From contig JBFGCM010000006.1 in NCBI GenBank assembly GCA_041581135.1, positions 5,941-69,940 of the forward strand: a stretch of 64,000 nt of DNA. The letters are read 5' to 3'. This document shows positions 35,089-42,585 of the stretch, one piece after another; position 1 is the stretch's first letter; every line of letters starts with the position of its first letter. This DNA comes from JBFGCM01 sp041581135 (lineage in GTDB: Bacteria > Actinomycetota > Acidimicrobiia > Spongiisociales > UBA5794). The notes beneath the pieces are model-generated. The model saw nothing but the letters and a program-made list of their open reading frames with translations, was not told the DNA's origin and did no database searches. Made by a program: the position numbers and the translations under genes.

Positions 35089-35829
35089 ATGGACGTATAC
35101 GGGCGGGTCAACATCCTCGACGGGCGGGCGGTCCGGCTTTCGCGCGGCGACGTGTCGACCGCCATCTCGTTGGAGGCCGATCCGGTCGCCCGGGCCCAAG
35201 GCTGGGTCGCCAAGGGTGTGCACCGGCTGCTGATCGTCGACCTGGATGCCGCCGCCTTCGGGAACTACGCGAACCGGGATTTGATCGGGCGTCTCATCAG
35301 GGAGGTGGACGTGCCGGTCTTGGCCGCCGGTGGCATCCGGTCGGTGGCGGAGGCGGAGCGGATGCTGGCGGCGGGGGCGTGGCGGGTGGCCATGGGTACG
35401 GCTGCCATCATCGATCAGCACATGACCTGGGACCTGTGCCGCGATCATCCGGGTCGGATCGTCATCAGCCTCGACCTCAAACCGACCGAAGAGCTGGTCA
35501 TCCGGGGCTGGAAAGAGGGCAGCGGCAAGTTCCTCGAGGAGGCGCTCATCGAGTTGTCCGCCGCCGGAGCGGCCGGGTACCTCATCACCGAAGCGGGACG
35601 GGACGCGCTCATGGAGCCGCCGAACCACAGCTTCCTCGAGATGGCCCTGAGCTCGGCAAGCGGCGACGGCGAAGTGATCGCTGCGGGCGGGGTGCGCAAC
35701 CTGGCCGATCTCGAGGCATTGCGCGCCATCGAGGTCGACGGTCGCAAGCTCGCCGGCGTCGTCGTCGGCCGCGAGGTCACCGAGGGTCGTTTCACCATCG
35801 AACAGGCCGTGGCCCTCATCCAGGGGTGA
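35089..35829 (+). CDS. HisA/PriA-like phosphoribosyl isomerase
   Basis: The 246-residue (beta/alpha)8 barrel belongs to the HisA/HisF family. The N-terminal catalytic Asp lies in VNILDGRAVRLSRGD; IVDLDAAAFGNYANRDLI and AAGGIRS form the first phosphate site; VISLDLKP has the second Asp followed by VIRGWKEG, the RGW feature of actinobacterial PriA (dual HisA/TrpF). TEAGRDALMEPPN replaces the more usual TDIxRDGTLxGPN, and AAGGVRNLADLEAL forms the second phosphate loop. It probably isomerises ProFAR in histidine synthesis, possibly also PRA in tryptophan synthesis. No other his or trp gene is adjacent, and several loops are atypical, so a derived substrate is possible. Confidence 0.75.
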   Translation: MDVYGRVNILDGRAVRLSRGDVSTAISLEADPVARAQGWVAKGVHRLLIVDLDAAAFGNYANRDLIGRLIREVDVPVLAAGGIRSVAEAERMLAAGAWRVAMGTAAIIDQHMTWDLCRDHPGRIVISLDLKPTEELVIRGWKEGSGKFLEEALIELSAAGAAGYLITEAGRDALMEPPNHSFLEMALSSASGDGEVIAAGGVRNLADLEALRAIEVDGRKLAGVVVGREVTEGRFTIEQAVALIQG

Positions 35830-35978
35830 TCGCGGCTTGTCGCGGCACCACGGGCATCTACGGTCTTGCCAAGGACGTATCTATCCGCCGAGTTGCGCCA
35901 GGCCTTGGTTCCGATTTCTCCAAGGCCCCTTCCTCGCTGACCTCTAGCGTTGGGGGCAGGCGAGCAAAGGAGCACTCG

Positions 35979-36386
35979 GTGTCATCGACGGTCATTCCCA
36001 CGTTCCGCTACAAGAACGCCAAGGCAGCGATCGACTTCCTCACCCAGGCATTCGGCTTCACCGCGCAGGCCGTGCACGCAGAAGGGGAGACCGTCGTCCA
36101 CGCACAACTGGTGCACGGCACCGGGATGATCATGCTCGGGACAGACACTGAGGACGAGTGGGGCTCGAACGTGACGACCCCCGACGAGGCTTCCAGACCT
36201 GCCGGCGCCGTCTACGTGATCGTCCCCGACGTGCATGCTCATGCTGCGGCGGCACGCGTTGCAGGGGCCGAGATCATCATGGAGCCCGAGGCCCAGGACT
36301 ACGGGGGCCACAACTATGCCGCGAAGGATCCGGAGGGGTACATCTGGAGCTTCGGGGACTACGACCCCTGGGCCGATACCGCATGA
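35979..36386 (+). CDS. VOC-superfamily (glyoxalase/PhnB-like) protein
   Basis: The 135-residue protein is a single-chain vicinal-oxygen-chelate fold with two beta-alpha-beta-beta-beta halves: VIPTFRYKNAKAAIDFLTQAFGF starts the first and AVYVIVPDVHAHAAAARVAGAEIIMEPEAQDYGGHNYAAKDPEGYIWSFGDY completes the second. It is closest in style to the PhnB-like/YqjC group that includes bleomycin-resistance-type binders and uncharacterised enzymes. The GTG start is supported by AAAGGAG 6 nt upstream. No substrate can be proposed. A 7-bp hairpin (36420-36438) follows the gene. Confidence 0.82.
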   Translation: MSSTVIPTFRYKNAKAAIDFLTQAFGFTAQAVHAEGETVVHAQLVHGTGMIMLGTDTEDEWGSNVTTPDEASRPAGAVYVIVPDVHAHAAAARVAGAEIIMEPEAQDYGGHNYAAKDPEGYIWSFGDYDPWADTA

Positions 36387-36419
36387 GGCGGCGGGTGGGG
36401 CAGGCGAGAGCAGCGCCGA

Positions 36420-36438
36420 ACGGGTCCTTGGGACCCGT
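36420..36438. terminator. Hairpin after the VOC gene
   Basis: ACGGGTC and GACCCGT pair perfectly around a CTTGG loop, 33 nt after the stop. No T-tract follows. Confidence 0.4.
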
Positions 36439-36491
36439 CGGGACCACCATGCTCGCGCCGCCGCGAGGCGTCACAAGACGTTCGATTCCTC

Positions 36492-36569
36492 AGTCGCGAA
36501 AGTTCTTCTTGAGTCGCGAAAACGAAATACGAATATGGCTTGACGCTGGCATCCGCGACCCGGTACCTT
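36492..36569 (+). promoter_or_regulatory. Promoter and paired upstream repeats of structured RNA 2
   Basis: AGTCGCGAAA starts at 36492 and again at 36512, a 20-bp period. The second copy extends to AGTCGCGAAAACGAAATA, nearly identical to the copy at 33476. It is 28 bp before TTGACG (36540-36545), and TACCTT (36564-36569) follows after 18 bp. The distance from repeat to -35 equals that of RNA 1. Confidence 0.65.
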
Positions 36570-36575
36570 TCCGGA

Positions 36576-36960
36576 GTCGCTGGGAAGGGAAACCGCCCCA
36601 GCGGAACTCGAAGGCCCGAAAGGGTCGGCGGGGCTCGCCCGGCCCGCAAGGGGCGGGGAGTGGTCCCGGAACATGCCGCAGCCCGAAAGGGAGGCGGAGC
36701 GCCCCGAAAGGGGGCGGCCGGGGTGGCCCTTCGGGGAGACCTCGGGCGCAGAACGGATCGGTTGACCCCGGGCTTCGGCTCGAGGTCGGCACCTCGGAGA
36801 CGGGCTTCGGCCCGAGCTGCGAGAGTCGAACCGGCCGCAAGGCTGGTTGGACGCTCCCGGAGGGATATCACCCGAGAGGGTGAGGGAACCAAAAGGGAAT
36901 AGGGAACACCCCGAGAGGGCACGAGCTTCGGCAACCGGCTCCCTCGGGGTTTCCCGCGTC
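36576..36960 (+). ncRNA. Candidate structured RNA 2 (tetraloop-rich)
   Basis: About 385 nt hold ten or more hairpins closed by GNRA or UUCG loops in plus orientation. The 5' domain GAGT-CGCTGGG / CCCAGCG-ACTC (36574-36609) contains an inner GG-GAAA-CC. Others are GGCCC-GAAA-GGGTC (36613-36626), CCC-GCAA-GGG (36643-36652), CCC-GAAA-GGG (36682-36691), CCCC-GAAA-GGGG (36702-36713), CCC-UUCG-GGG (36727-36736), a 10-bp stem with UUCG (36764-36787), CGGGC-UUCG-GCCCG (36801-36814), AACCGGCC-GCAA-GGCTGGTT (36829-36848) and TCACCC-GAGA-GGGTGA (36868-36883). Minus-strand reading would give non-GNRA loops, fixing the strand. Open frames across it are dense in Arg, Gly and Pro and match nothing. It shares promoter layout and 3' hairpin with RNA 1. 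Confidence 0.7.
36902..36955 (+). terminator. 3' hairpin of structured RNA 2
   Basis: GGGAA-(C)-ACCCCGAG pairs with CTCGGGG-T-TTCCC over 13 bp with one bulged base (36902-36915 with 36943-36955). It corresponds in position and sequence (CCCCGAG / CTCGGGG) to the terminator hairpin of RNA 1 but is followed by only a weak T-run. Confidence 0.55.
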
Positions 36961-37162
36961 TTGGGCCCGATGAGGCTCGACGTTTCAATCTTGGCCGACC
37001 GAGCGGGCCCGGCGCCGCCTCCCATTGAGCACCGGCATCCATTTCAGGACACGAACGACACCGGACGAGTCGCCACGTTCGTCATCGACTCCCACGCCGG
37101 GCGATCCACCAGAGGTCCTCGGACGTCGGCGAACAAACCCTCTCAGCTGTGGGCGCTTCGGG
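36961..37162. other. Intergenic stretch with no feature seen
   Basis: Between RNA 2 and the convergent unknown gene I see no gene, clear hairpin or promoter. Confidence 0.4.
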
Positions 37163-37723
37163 CTAGGTCACGATGATTGGGAAGAATCCACGGTCGTAGG
37201 CGTCACCAACATCGTGGAAGTCGCCCCGAAAGACACATGAATTACCGAAGTATGTCGTTGCGGGGACTCCAGCGGGGATCTCGATGGCAAGGGAGACGTT
37301 CTCAGTAGCGCCGGTCGTCACCGTCAGGCCTTCCACATCGGGCGGTCCTCCGGCGGGAGGGAATCGGGGATCGGCCGTTGAGAATGCCGCCCCGAGATCC
37401 GAGATCGGATTGGCCGGACCCACCCATGCCTGGACATGGATTCGCGACCGGTCGAAGGGATCGGGATTGTGGATGCCGACGGTATACGAGATCGTGTCGC
37501 CGGCTGTCCGCACGCCGGTCCAGGACTGATACACGATCATCGGTGACTTGGCTCGGCCCATCTTTCGCATGAGCTCGTGGTCGTCGGGTGCACTGAAGGC
37601 GAGCCCCCTCCGTGCTGCCTTCTTGCGCTCCCGTTCGATCCGCGACCTGAGCTGCCTGAGCGGGTCCTTAGGCCGTGAACGCTGCCCTGCACCTCGCGAG
37701 GGTTTGGCGGGCTGCTTGGCCAT
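37163..37723 (-). CDS. Unknown protein with basic N-terminus
   Basis: The 186-residue protein has a strong ribosome-binding site (AAGGAGG, 6 nt before the ATG), which fixes the start and supports expression. Residues 1-45 are very basic (KPSRGAGQRSRPKDPLRQLRSRIERERKKAARRG). The rest looks like a beta-sandwich: DTISYTVGIHNPDPFDRSRIHVQAWVG and VTTGATENVSLAIEIPAGVPAT are alternating-strand segments resembling CARDB- or invasin-type folds. There is no signal peptide or membrane helix. I do not recognise a family. It is convergent with RNA 2 and divergent from the PH-domain gene. Confidence 0.7.
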   Translation of the reverse strand: MAKQPAKPSRGAGQRSRPKDPLRQLRSRIERERKKAARRGLAFSAPDDHELMRKMGRAKSPMIVYQSWTGVRTAGDTISYTVGIHNPDPFDRSRIHVQAWVGPANPISDLGAAFSTADPRFPPAGGPPDVEGLTVTTGATENVSLAIEIPAGVPATTYFGNSCVFRGDFHDVGDAYDRGFFPIIVT

Positions 37724-37875
37724 GGCAAACCTCCTTGCTGAACCTCTGCGACCGTCACGGGACGACCGAGCCAAGCCTACGCCTCCACGCCATGGCGCCC
37801 ACACCTCTCCGGCCGGCCCGAGTGCCGCCTCATCCGCCGAATCCGCCACGGGCCCGGCGGGCCCGGCACTGCGGA

Positions 37876-37881
37876 TAGGAT
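37876..37881 (+). promoter_or_regulatory. -10 box of leaderless PH-domain gene
   Basis: TAGGAT is 6 nt before the ATG at 37888. Confidence 0.45.
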
Positions 37882-37887
37882 GGCGCC

Positions 37888-38520
37888 ATGGCCTATTCCG
37901 CCGACTTGCTCAGCGACGACGAAGAGATCATCCGGGAGTTCCGACCTCACTGGAAGATGCTGGCGATCCCGTTCTTCTGGATCATCGTGGGCATCGCCAT
38001 CATCATCGCCGCCTGGTCGGTGATCCCACCCGACGACAATGCGCTTGTCGACTGGATCATCACCGGCGTCGTCGTACTGCTGCTCATCCCGCTGGCGTTC
38101 TCGCCCGTCGTGGCGTGGTGGTTCACGCACTACATCCTCACCAACGAGCGGTTGATCACCCGCTCCGGTGTCATCGCCCGCAGCGGCATCGAGATGCCGC
38201 TCGAGAACATCACCAACGTGCTGTTCAGCCAGAACGTGTTCGAGCGCGTCTTGCGGTTCGGTGACCTCCTCATCGAGTCGGCCGGTGAGACCGGACAGAG
38301 TCGCTTCGCCGACATCCCCGACCCCCAAGAGTTCCAGGCCTTGCTCTATCGGATCCGTGAGGCCCGCACCAATCTCCTCGCCGGCTTGGAGGCACCTGTA
38401 TCCGCAGCCGACGCCGGTCCGGAGGAGCGCATCGCCAAGCTCGCCAAGCTGCGGGACGACGGAGCGATCACCCAGGAAGAGTTCGAGGAGAAGAAGGCCA
38501 AGCTCCTCGACGAGATCTGA
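37888..38520 (+). CDS. Membrane protein with bacterial PH domain and SHOCT tail
   Basis: The 210-residue protein has two transmembrane segments (about residues 25-45 and 55-78), then a bacterial pleckstrin-homology (YdbS-like) domain starting WFTHYILTNERLITRSGVIARSGIEMPLENITNVLFSQ. The C-terminal 30 residues, PEERIAKLAKLRDDGAITQEEFEEKKAKLLDEI, are a SHOCT motif, a short helix pair common at the ends of such proteins and probably used for oligomerisation. The role is unknown but likely membrane-associated. It is convergent with the methyltransferase gene, with no gap between the two stops. Confidence 0.85.
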   Translation: MAYSADLLSDDEEIIREFRPHWKMLAIPFFWIIVGIAIIIAAWSVIPPDDNALVDWIITGVVVLLLIPLAFSPVVAWWFTHYILTNERLITRSGVIARSGIEMPLENITNVLFSQNVFERVLRFGDLLIESAGETGQSRFADIPDPQEFQALLYRIREARTNLLAGLEAPVSAADAGPEERIAKLAKLRDDGAITQEEFEEKKAKLLDEI

Positions 38521-39237
38521 TCAGGATCGGGCGATCAGGTAGAGGCCCTCCTGGAGGATGGGCCAACGACGAAACACGAATCGTTGGAGCCACGCCATGC
38601 GGCGTGGGGTGAAACCGGAACACGGCACGCATTCCTCCACCTGCCAGCCGGACTCGCTCACGACCTTGGCGAGCGTATACGGGGTGAACCAGAAGCGATG
38701 GTCGGAGTTGATGAGCTCCTTGCGGCGTAGCGCGGCGAGGAAGTTGTGGATCCGAAACGCGTTGGGAACCGTGATGACGATGCGGTCGGCGAGGTGCCCG
38801 AACTTGTCGTGCATGGCGCGAAGGAACGCCACGGGATCGTTGGTGTGCTCCAACACCTCGCCGAGCACGATGTAGTCGTAGTGCCTCGATTCGACAGCCG
38901 TCGGGGGGACGTCGCTGAAGAGATCGAAGGTGTACACGTCATCGAGCCCCACGATGTCGCGCAGGTGGTCGACCGCTTCCTTCTCGTTGTCGAGGCCCAC
39001 GGACTCGGCGGCGGCGGCGCGCAGGCGCCCGTGGAGCCAAGTTCCCTCGGCTCGTTTCTGTTCCAACAACGGCAGGTGGTCGGCGAAGCCGAAGTCGAGG
39101 ATGCGCTTGTCCCGCACCAGATCTTCGAGCATCGCCACACGCAGCACCGGCTCGCGGGGCTTGTCCAGACTCAGGGCGTACGCGTTGGAGAACTCGTCGC
39201 CACGGAGGAAGCGCTGGTCGCGATCGTCGAACTTCAT
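38521..39237 (-). CDS. SAM-dependent class I methyltransferase
   Basis: The 238-residue protein carries a Rossmann-type methyltransferase domain: motif I is the unusual RILDFGFADHLPLLEQ (GFADH in place of GxGxG), and YDYIVLGEVLEHTNDPVAFLRAM is the post-II/IV region typical of methyltransferase-11/23 families that methylate small molecules or glycans. RIVITVPNAFRIHNFLAALRR and NSDHRFWFTPYTLAKVV continue that pattern. The ATG at 39237 is preferred; a longer start at 39333 adds 32 residues without similarity. The substrate is unknown. Confidence 0.78.
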   Translation of the reverse strand: MKFDDRDQRFLRGDEFSNAYALSLDKPREPVLRVAMLEDLVRDKRILDFGFADHLPLLEQKRAEGTWLHGRLRAAAAESVGLDNEKEAVDHLRDIVGLDDVYTFDLFSDVPPTAVESRHYDYIVLGEVLEHTNDPVAFLRAMHDKFGHLADRIVITVPNAFRIHNFLAALRRKELINSDHRFWFTPYTLAKVVSESGWQVEECVPCSGFTPRRMAWLQRFVFRRWPILQEGLYLIARS

Positions 39238-39388
39238 GAACCTGGTCCCGGCCTGGGGGACTCCGGCCCCGGCGGGGGCGGAAGTGGGCGGCAAGCTACC
39301 ACCGGCCCAGTATGGCGGCAAGATCCGGTTCATTGGTGTGCGGCCTGCATCACCGAGGGGTGTGGACTGCGGTTATGGAGCCGCAGTG

Positions 39389-40615
39389 TCACCGTGCGAC
39401 GAACTTGGCCACCGCCTCCACGTGGAAGGTCTGGGGGAACATGTCGACCGGCTGGACCCAGTCGAGAACGTAGCCGCCTTCGATCAAGAGCCGGCTGTCT
39501 CTGCTGAGGCTGGCCGGATCGCATGACACGTAGGCGATCGCCCGCAGCTCGGCTTCGAGGAGAACGCGCACGCCGTCCTGGCCCAGGCCGGCGCGCGGGG
39601 GATCGACGACGGCGACGTCCCATCCCCGGCCGACGTCCACCGATTCGAACGGCTGGTCGATGACGCTCACCCGGCGGAGGTGCATGGTGTTGTGGCGCAG
39701 GTCCTTCATCGCAACCGGTGACGACTCGACCGCGGTGACCGAGCCCGCAGCGAGGCCGACCGTGGCCGCGAACAGCCCGCCGCCGGCGTATCCGTCGAGC
39801 ATGGACTCGTCCGATCTGACCTCCAGCGCCGCGTCGACCGTCCCCACGATCGCCTCGGCTCCCGCCGTGTTGTTCTGGAAGAAGGCACCGCCCGTGATGC
39901 GGAATCGCGCACCTGCGACCTCTTCGAACAGGTGGCCCCGGCCGACGACGACCTCGTTACGCGAGCCACGGCGGCGGACGACGCTGCACTGCCAGGCCTC
40001 GACGTGGGGCGGCGGCCGCCCGACGATCACGGCGAGGAGATCTCCGGTGTGGATTCCGGCCCGAATGGTGATCCGGCTCAACCCGGAGAGATCACCGAGG
40101 CGATCGAACAGGTCCACGAGGGGTGCCGCCAGCACCACGCACTCGGCGAGCTGCTCGGTGTCGTTGCTTTGGCGGCGGTGCAGTGCAGGCCTGCCGCCGT
40201 CCACCACGTAGTCCATCCGGTTCCGATAGTTGAACGGGGGTCCCGGAGCGATCATCTCTCGCACCGGTGGGTCCTCGATCCCGCCGAGGTGCGCCAGCTG
40301 TCCGGCAACAATCTGCTCCTTCCACACCAGCTGGGATTCGTAGTCGGCGTGCTGCCACTGGCAGCCTCCGCAGGTCGCGGCGTGAGCGCACCGTGGTTCG
40401 ATCCTGGCGAGTGAGGGCTCCATTACCCGGTGTAACGCCGTCCTGGCGAACGATCCCTTGTCGACCTGCACCGACGCCAGGACGCGTTCGCCGGGAAGGG
40501 CGTCCGGTATGAAGTACACCTTGCCGTCGGCGCGCGCCACGGCGTCGCCCCCGTGCGCCATCGCAGTGGGTTCCAGCTCGATGAGGTCTGGCAGTGAGGT
40601 CATGCGCCGCACCAT
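39389..40615 (-). CDS. RlmD/TrmA-family RNA m5U methyltransferase
   Basis: The 408-residue protein has an N-terminal TRAM domain (residues about 5-60), a cysteine group for an Fe-S cluster (RCAHAATCGGCQWQHADY), and a C-terminal methyltransferase domain. That domain has SAM motif LDGYAGGGLFAATVGLAAG, DPPRAGLG, and the catalytic Cys in AYVSCDPASLSRD. This is the layout of 23S rRNA uracil-C5 methyltransferases (RlmD, RlmCD) and of TrmA relatives; which uracil is modified cannot be told. Two ATGs, at 40615 and 40603, are possible starts; the second gives MTSLPDLIELEP and may be the real one. Confidence 0.87.
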   Translation of the reverse strand: MVRRMTSLPDLIELEPTAMAHGGDAVARADGKVYFIPDALPGERVLASVQVDKGSFARTALHRVMEPSLARIEPRCAHAATCGGCQWQHADYESQLVWKEQIVAGQLAHLGGIEDPPVREMIAPGPPFNYRNRMDYVVDGGRPALHRRQSNDTEQLAECVVLAAPLVDLFDRLGDLSGLSRITIRAGIHTGDLLAVIVGRPPPHVEAWQCSVVRRRGSRNEVVVGRGHLFEEVAGARFRITGGAFFQNNTAGAEAIVGTVDAALEVRSDESMLDGYAGGGLFAATVGLAAGSVTAVESSPVAMKDLRHNTMHLRRVSVIDQPFESVDVGRGWDVAVVDPPRAGLGQDGVRVLLEAELRAIAYVSCDPASLSRDSRLLIEGGYVLDWVQPVDMFPQTFHVEAVAKFVAR

Positions 40616-40709
40616 GATGGACTATTCCGCCGGTAGCGAGAGCATTCGGCGGGTCTGGGGGAGTGCGGCTAGCTTGTTCGGGCCACCCCCTACCAGCCCG
40701 AGGCACCTG

Positions 40710-40805
40710 ATGGACATCCTCCCGTTGCGTGCGACGCCCGATCTCGGCGAGTGCATCCGGCTCATTGGCGGTCGGTGGCCGGTCGATGCGGGCCGCCTCC
40801 TCTGA
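40710..40805 (+). CDS. 31-aa leader ORF coupled to the poly-gamma-glutamate hydrolase-like gene
   Basis: A short frame with a good GAGG ribosome-binding site 6 nt before its ATG encodes MDILPLRATPDLGECIRLIG and eleven more residues, ending in TGA that overlaps the ATG of the next gene (TGATG). The next gene has no ribosome-binding site of its own, so translation of this leader probably delivers ribosomes to it. Whether the peptide itself matters is unknown. Confidence 0.45.
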   Translation: MDILPLRATPDLGECIRLIGGRWPVDAGRLL

Positions 40806-41386
40806 TGCTGGCCGAGCTGCTCGCCGTCGATGGAGTGGAGGAGCGGCTGGTCCTCCGCCCTCCTACCGGACCGTATGTCGTGGGGGTGATGGCGCTCCAT
40901 GGCGGTCTGGAAGCCGAGACCGCCGAGATGGCGGCCGAAGTCGCCGATGCCGCGGGTGCCAGTCTCTACGCCGTCGTGCAACCCGATGACCATCGGTGGC
41001 ACATACCGTCCGTCAACTACACGCCGACCGAGTCGGCCTGCTTGCGGAGGTTCCTCGGCACCGTGGACGTGGCCTTCTCCCTGCACGGGTTCGGGCGTCC
41101 CGGCCTCGAAGAGGCGGTGCTGCTCGGCGGAAGCAATCGGATGGTGGCCGGTCACACCGCCGCCGCCCTCCGCCGGCACGGCGCGCGCGACCTGGTGGCC
41201 CGGTTGCGATCGATACCTCGGAAGCTGCGCGGTATGCATCCGCTGAACCCGGTCAACCTGACCCGCCTGGGCGGAGTGCAGGTGGAGCTCGGCCCGGACG
41301 CCCGCACCGGCGCGCCGCGCGACACCGTCGTCGGCGCCCTCGTGAGCGCACTGGCCTGGGCTAGTGTCGGCGGCCCGCCGAGCTAG
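40805..41386 (+). CDS. Poly-gamma-glutamate hydrolase-like zinc amidohydrolase
   Basis: The 193-residue protein resembles the poly-gamma-glutamate hydrolase (DUF867, PghP-like) family, small zinc carboxypeptidase-fold enzymes. GVMALHGGLEAETAEMAAEVADAAGASLYAVVQP supplies the first His/Glu zinc ligands. VDVAFSLHGFGRP gives the second His segment, and EEAVLLGGSNRMVAGHTAAALRRHG the family pattern after it. It would cleave gamma-glutamyl or similar amide bonds; the substrate is uncertain. Its ATG overlaps the stop of a short leader frame. No signal peptide is present, so it acts inside the cell. Confidence 0.65.
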   Translation: MLAELLAVDGVEERLVLRPPTGPYVVGVMALHGGLEAETAEMAAEVADAAGASLYAVVQPDDHRWHIPSVNYTPTESACLRRFLGTVDVAFSLHGFGRPGLEEAVLLGGSNRMVAGHTAAALRRHGARDLVARLRSIPRKLRGMHPLNPVNLTRLGGVQVELGPDARTGAPRDTVVGALVSALAWASVGGPPS

Positions 41387-41393
41387 AGGCACC

Positions 41394-41744
41394 GTGCGAG
41401 CGTTCCATGAGAACTGGTTTTGGGTGGCCGTGATCTCGTGCGGCTCCATCGGCCTCTGGGGCCTGTTTCTGGCGATACGCAAGACGACGCCGTCGGTGCG
41501 CTTCTACTGGGGCCGTGCCTTCGCCATCGTGGCGATGCTGGTTCAGGTCGGCGCCGGTCTCGTGCTCTACGGGCAAGGCATCCGTCCCGACGCCTTCCAC
41601 GTCTTCTACGGTGTCGTCATCGTGGTGACCTTCAGCTTCGCCTACGTGTACCGATCGCAGATGGCCAAACGACCTGCCCTCGCCTACGGGTTGCTGTTGC
41701 TCTTCGTCATGGGATTGGGAATTCGCGCCTTCACGACGGTGTGA
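41394..41744 (+). CDS. Small membrane protein of unknown function
   Basis: The 116-residue protein has four hydrophobic segments (about residues 7-25, 35-57, 64-82, 93-110): WFWVAVISCGSIGLWGLFLA, then segments around VQVGAGLVLYGQG, VVIVVTFSFAYVYR and LAYGLLLLFVMGLGIRA. The GTG at 41394 has GAGG 5 nt upstream; the frame extends further 5' but overlaps the previous gene. No family is recognised. It lies between the hydrolase gene and fabI on the same strand, 7 nt after the former. Confidence 0.7.
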   Translation: MRAFHENWFWVAVISCGSIGLWGLFLAIRKTTPSVRFYWGRAFAIVAMLVQVGAGLVLYGQGIRPDAFHVFYGVVIVVTFSFAYVYRSQMAKRPALAYGLLLLFVMGLGIRAFTTV

Positions 41745-41796
41745 GATCGGGGCGAGCCGGGCCGATTTAGTCTTGCTGCCGACGCAGGAGGGCGGC

Positions 41797-42582
41797 ATGA
41801 ACGCAAACGGGCTACTGGGCGGCAAGCGATTGGTCGTGACCGGAGTACTCACCGACGACTCCATCGCCTGGCACACCGCCAGAGTGGCCCAGGAGGCCGG
41901 TGCCGAGGTGGTGCTCACCGGGTTCGGGCGCGGCATCCGACTCACCGAGCGGTCGGCGAAGCGGCTTCCGATCGAACCTCCGGTGCTCGAGCTCGACATC
42001 AACGATCCCGCCCACATGGAGGCGCTGGTCGCCGACCTCGACGAGCGATGGGGCCGGATCGATGGTGCGCTCCATTCGATCGGCTTCGCTCCCGAGGACG
42101 CCCTGGGCGGCAACTTCCTCAAGACGCCGGCCGAGAGCGCCAGCACGGCGTTCGTGACGTCTGCGTTCTCCTACAAGACGCTCGCCGTCGGTCTCCTGCC
42201 TCTGATGTCGGCCGGGGGCTCGCTGGTCACCCTCGACTTCGACAACGCCCAGGCATGGCCGGCTTATGACTGGATGGGGGTGGCGAAGTCCGCTCTCCAG
42301 TCCATCACCCGCTATCTGGCGCGCGACCTGGGGCCGCACGGAATCCGGGTCAATGCCGTCTCAGCAGGTCCGCTCGCTACGGTCGCCGCCAAGTCGATCC
42401 CCGGCTTCGAGCGCTTCCAAGAGGTGTGGAATGATCGCTCGCCGCTGCCGTGGGACACGACCGACCCCGAGCCTGTGGCGCGCATGGTGTGCCTGCTGCT
42501 GTCCGACTGGACCCCGATGACCTCCGGCGAGGTGATCCACGTCGACGGCGGGTTCCACGCGATCGCAGCCGGGTCTGACTGA
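41797..42582 (+). CDS. fabI: Enoyl-[acyl-carrier-protein] reductase, InhA-like
   Basis: The 261-residue short-chain dehydrogenase is the final-step reductase of fatty-acid elongation. LLGGKRLVVTGVLTDDSIAWHTARVAQEAGAEVVLTGFG is the FabI/InhA nucleotide fold; HSIGFAPEDALGGNF and the active site SFDNAQAWPAYDWMGVAKSALQSI (Tyr and Lys six apart, in YDWMGVAK) are closer to mycobacterial InhA than to proteobacterial FabI. The end is DVDGGFHA-like (VIHVDGGFHAI). The ATG at 41797 has AGGAGGG 5 nt upstream. It is a single gene, convergent with the histidine kinase. Confidence 0.9.
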   Translation: MNANGLLGGKRLVVTGVLTDDSIAWHTARVAQEAGAEVVLTGFGRGIRLTERSAKRLPIEPPVLELDINDPAHMEALVADLDERWGRIDGALHSIGFAPEDALGGNFLKTPAESASTAFVTSAFSYKTLAVGLLPLMSAGGSLVTLDFDNAQAWPAYDWMGVAKSALQSITRYLARDLGPHGIRVNAVSAGPLATVAAKSIPGFERFQEVWNDRSPLPWDTTDPEPVARMVCLLLSDWTPMTSGEVIHVDGGFHAIAAGSD

Positions 42583-42585
42583 CGC

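Noticed and set aside
36479..36490. tRNA gene suggested by GTTCGATTCC (T-arm-like)
   Set aside because: No acceptor, D or anticodon arm can be placed around it.
33476..36529. CRISPR-like repeats (AGTCGCGAAAACGAA copies)
   Set aside because: Only two pairs, each directly adjacent to a promoter, with no array or cas genes; the Cas4-like protein lacks any cas neighbour.
33539..36960. RNase P RNA, tmRNA, SRP RNA or group I/II intron as explanation for the structured blocks
   Set aside because: The conserved segments (for example GGAAAGTCCGGGC of RNase P, the tRNA-like ends of tmRNA, intron domain V) are not present, and two different copies lie side by side.
36359..37042. Open frames across structured RNA 2 (both strands)
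   Set aside because: Same reason; Arg/Gly/Pro-rich composition follows from the repeated CCCGAAAGGG-type hairpins.
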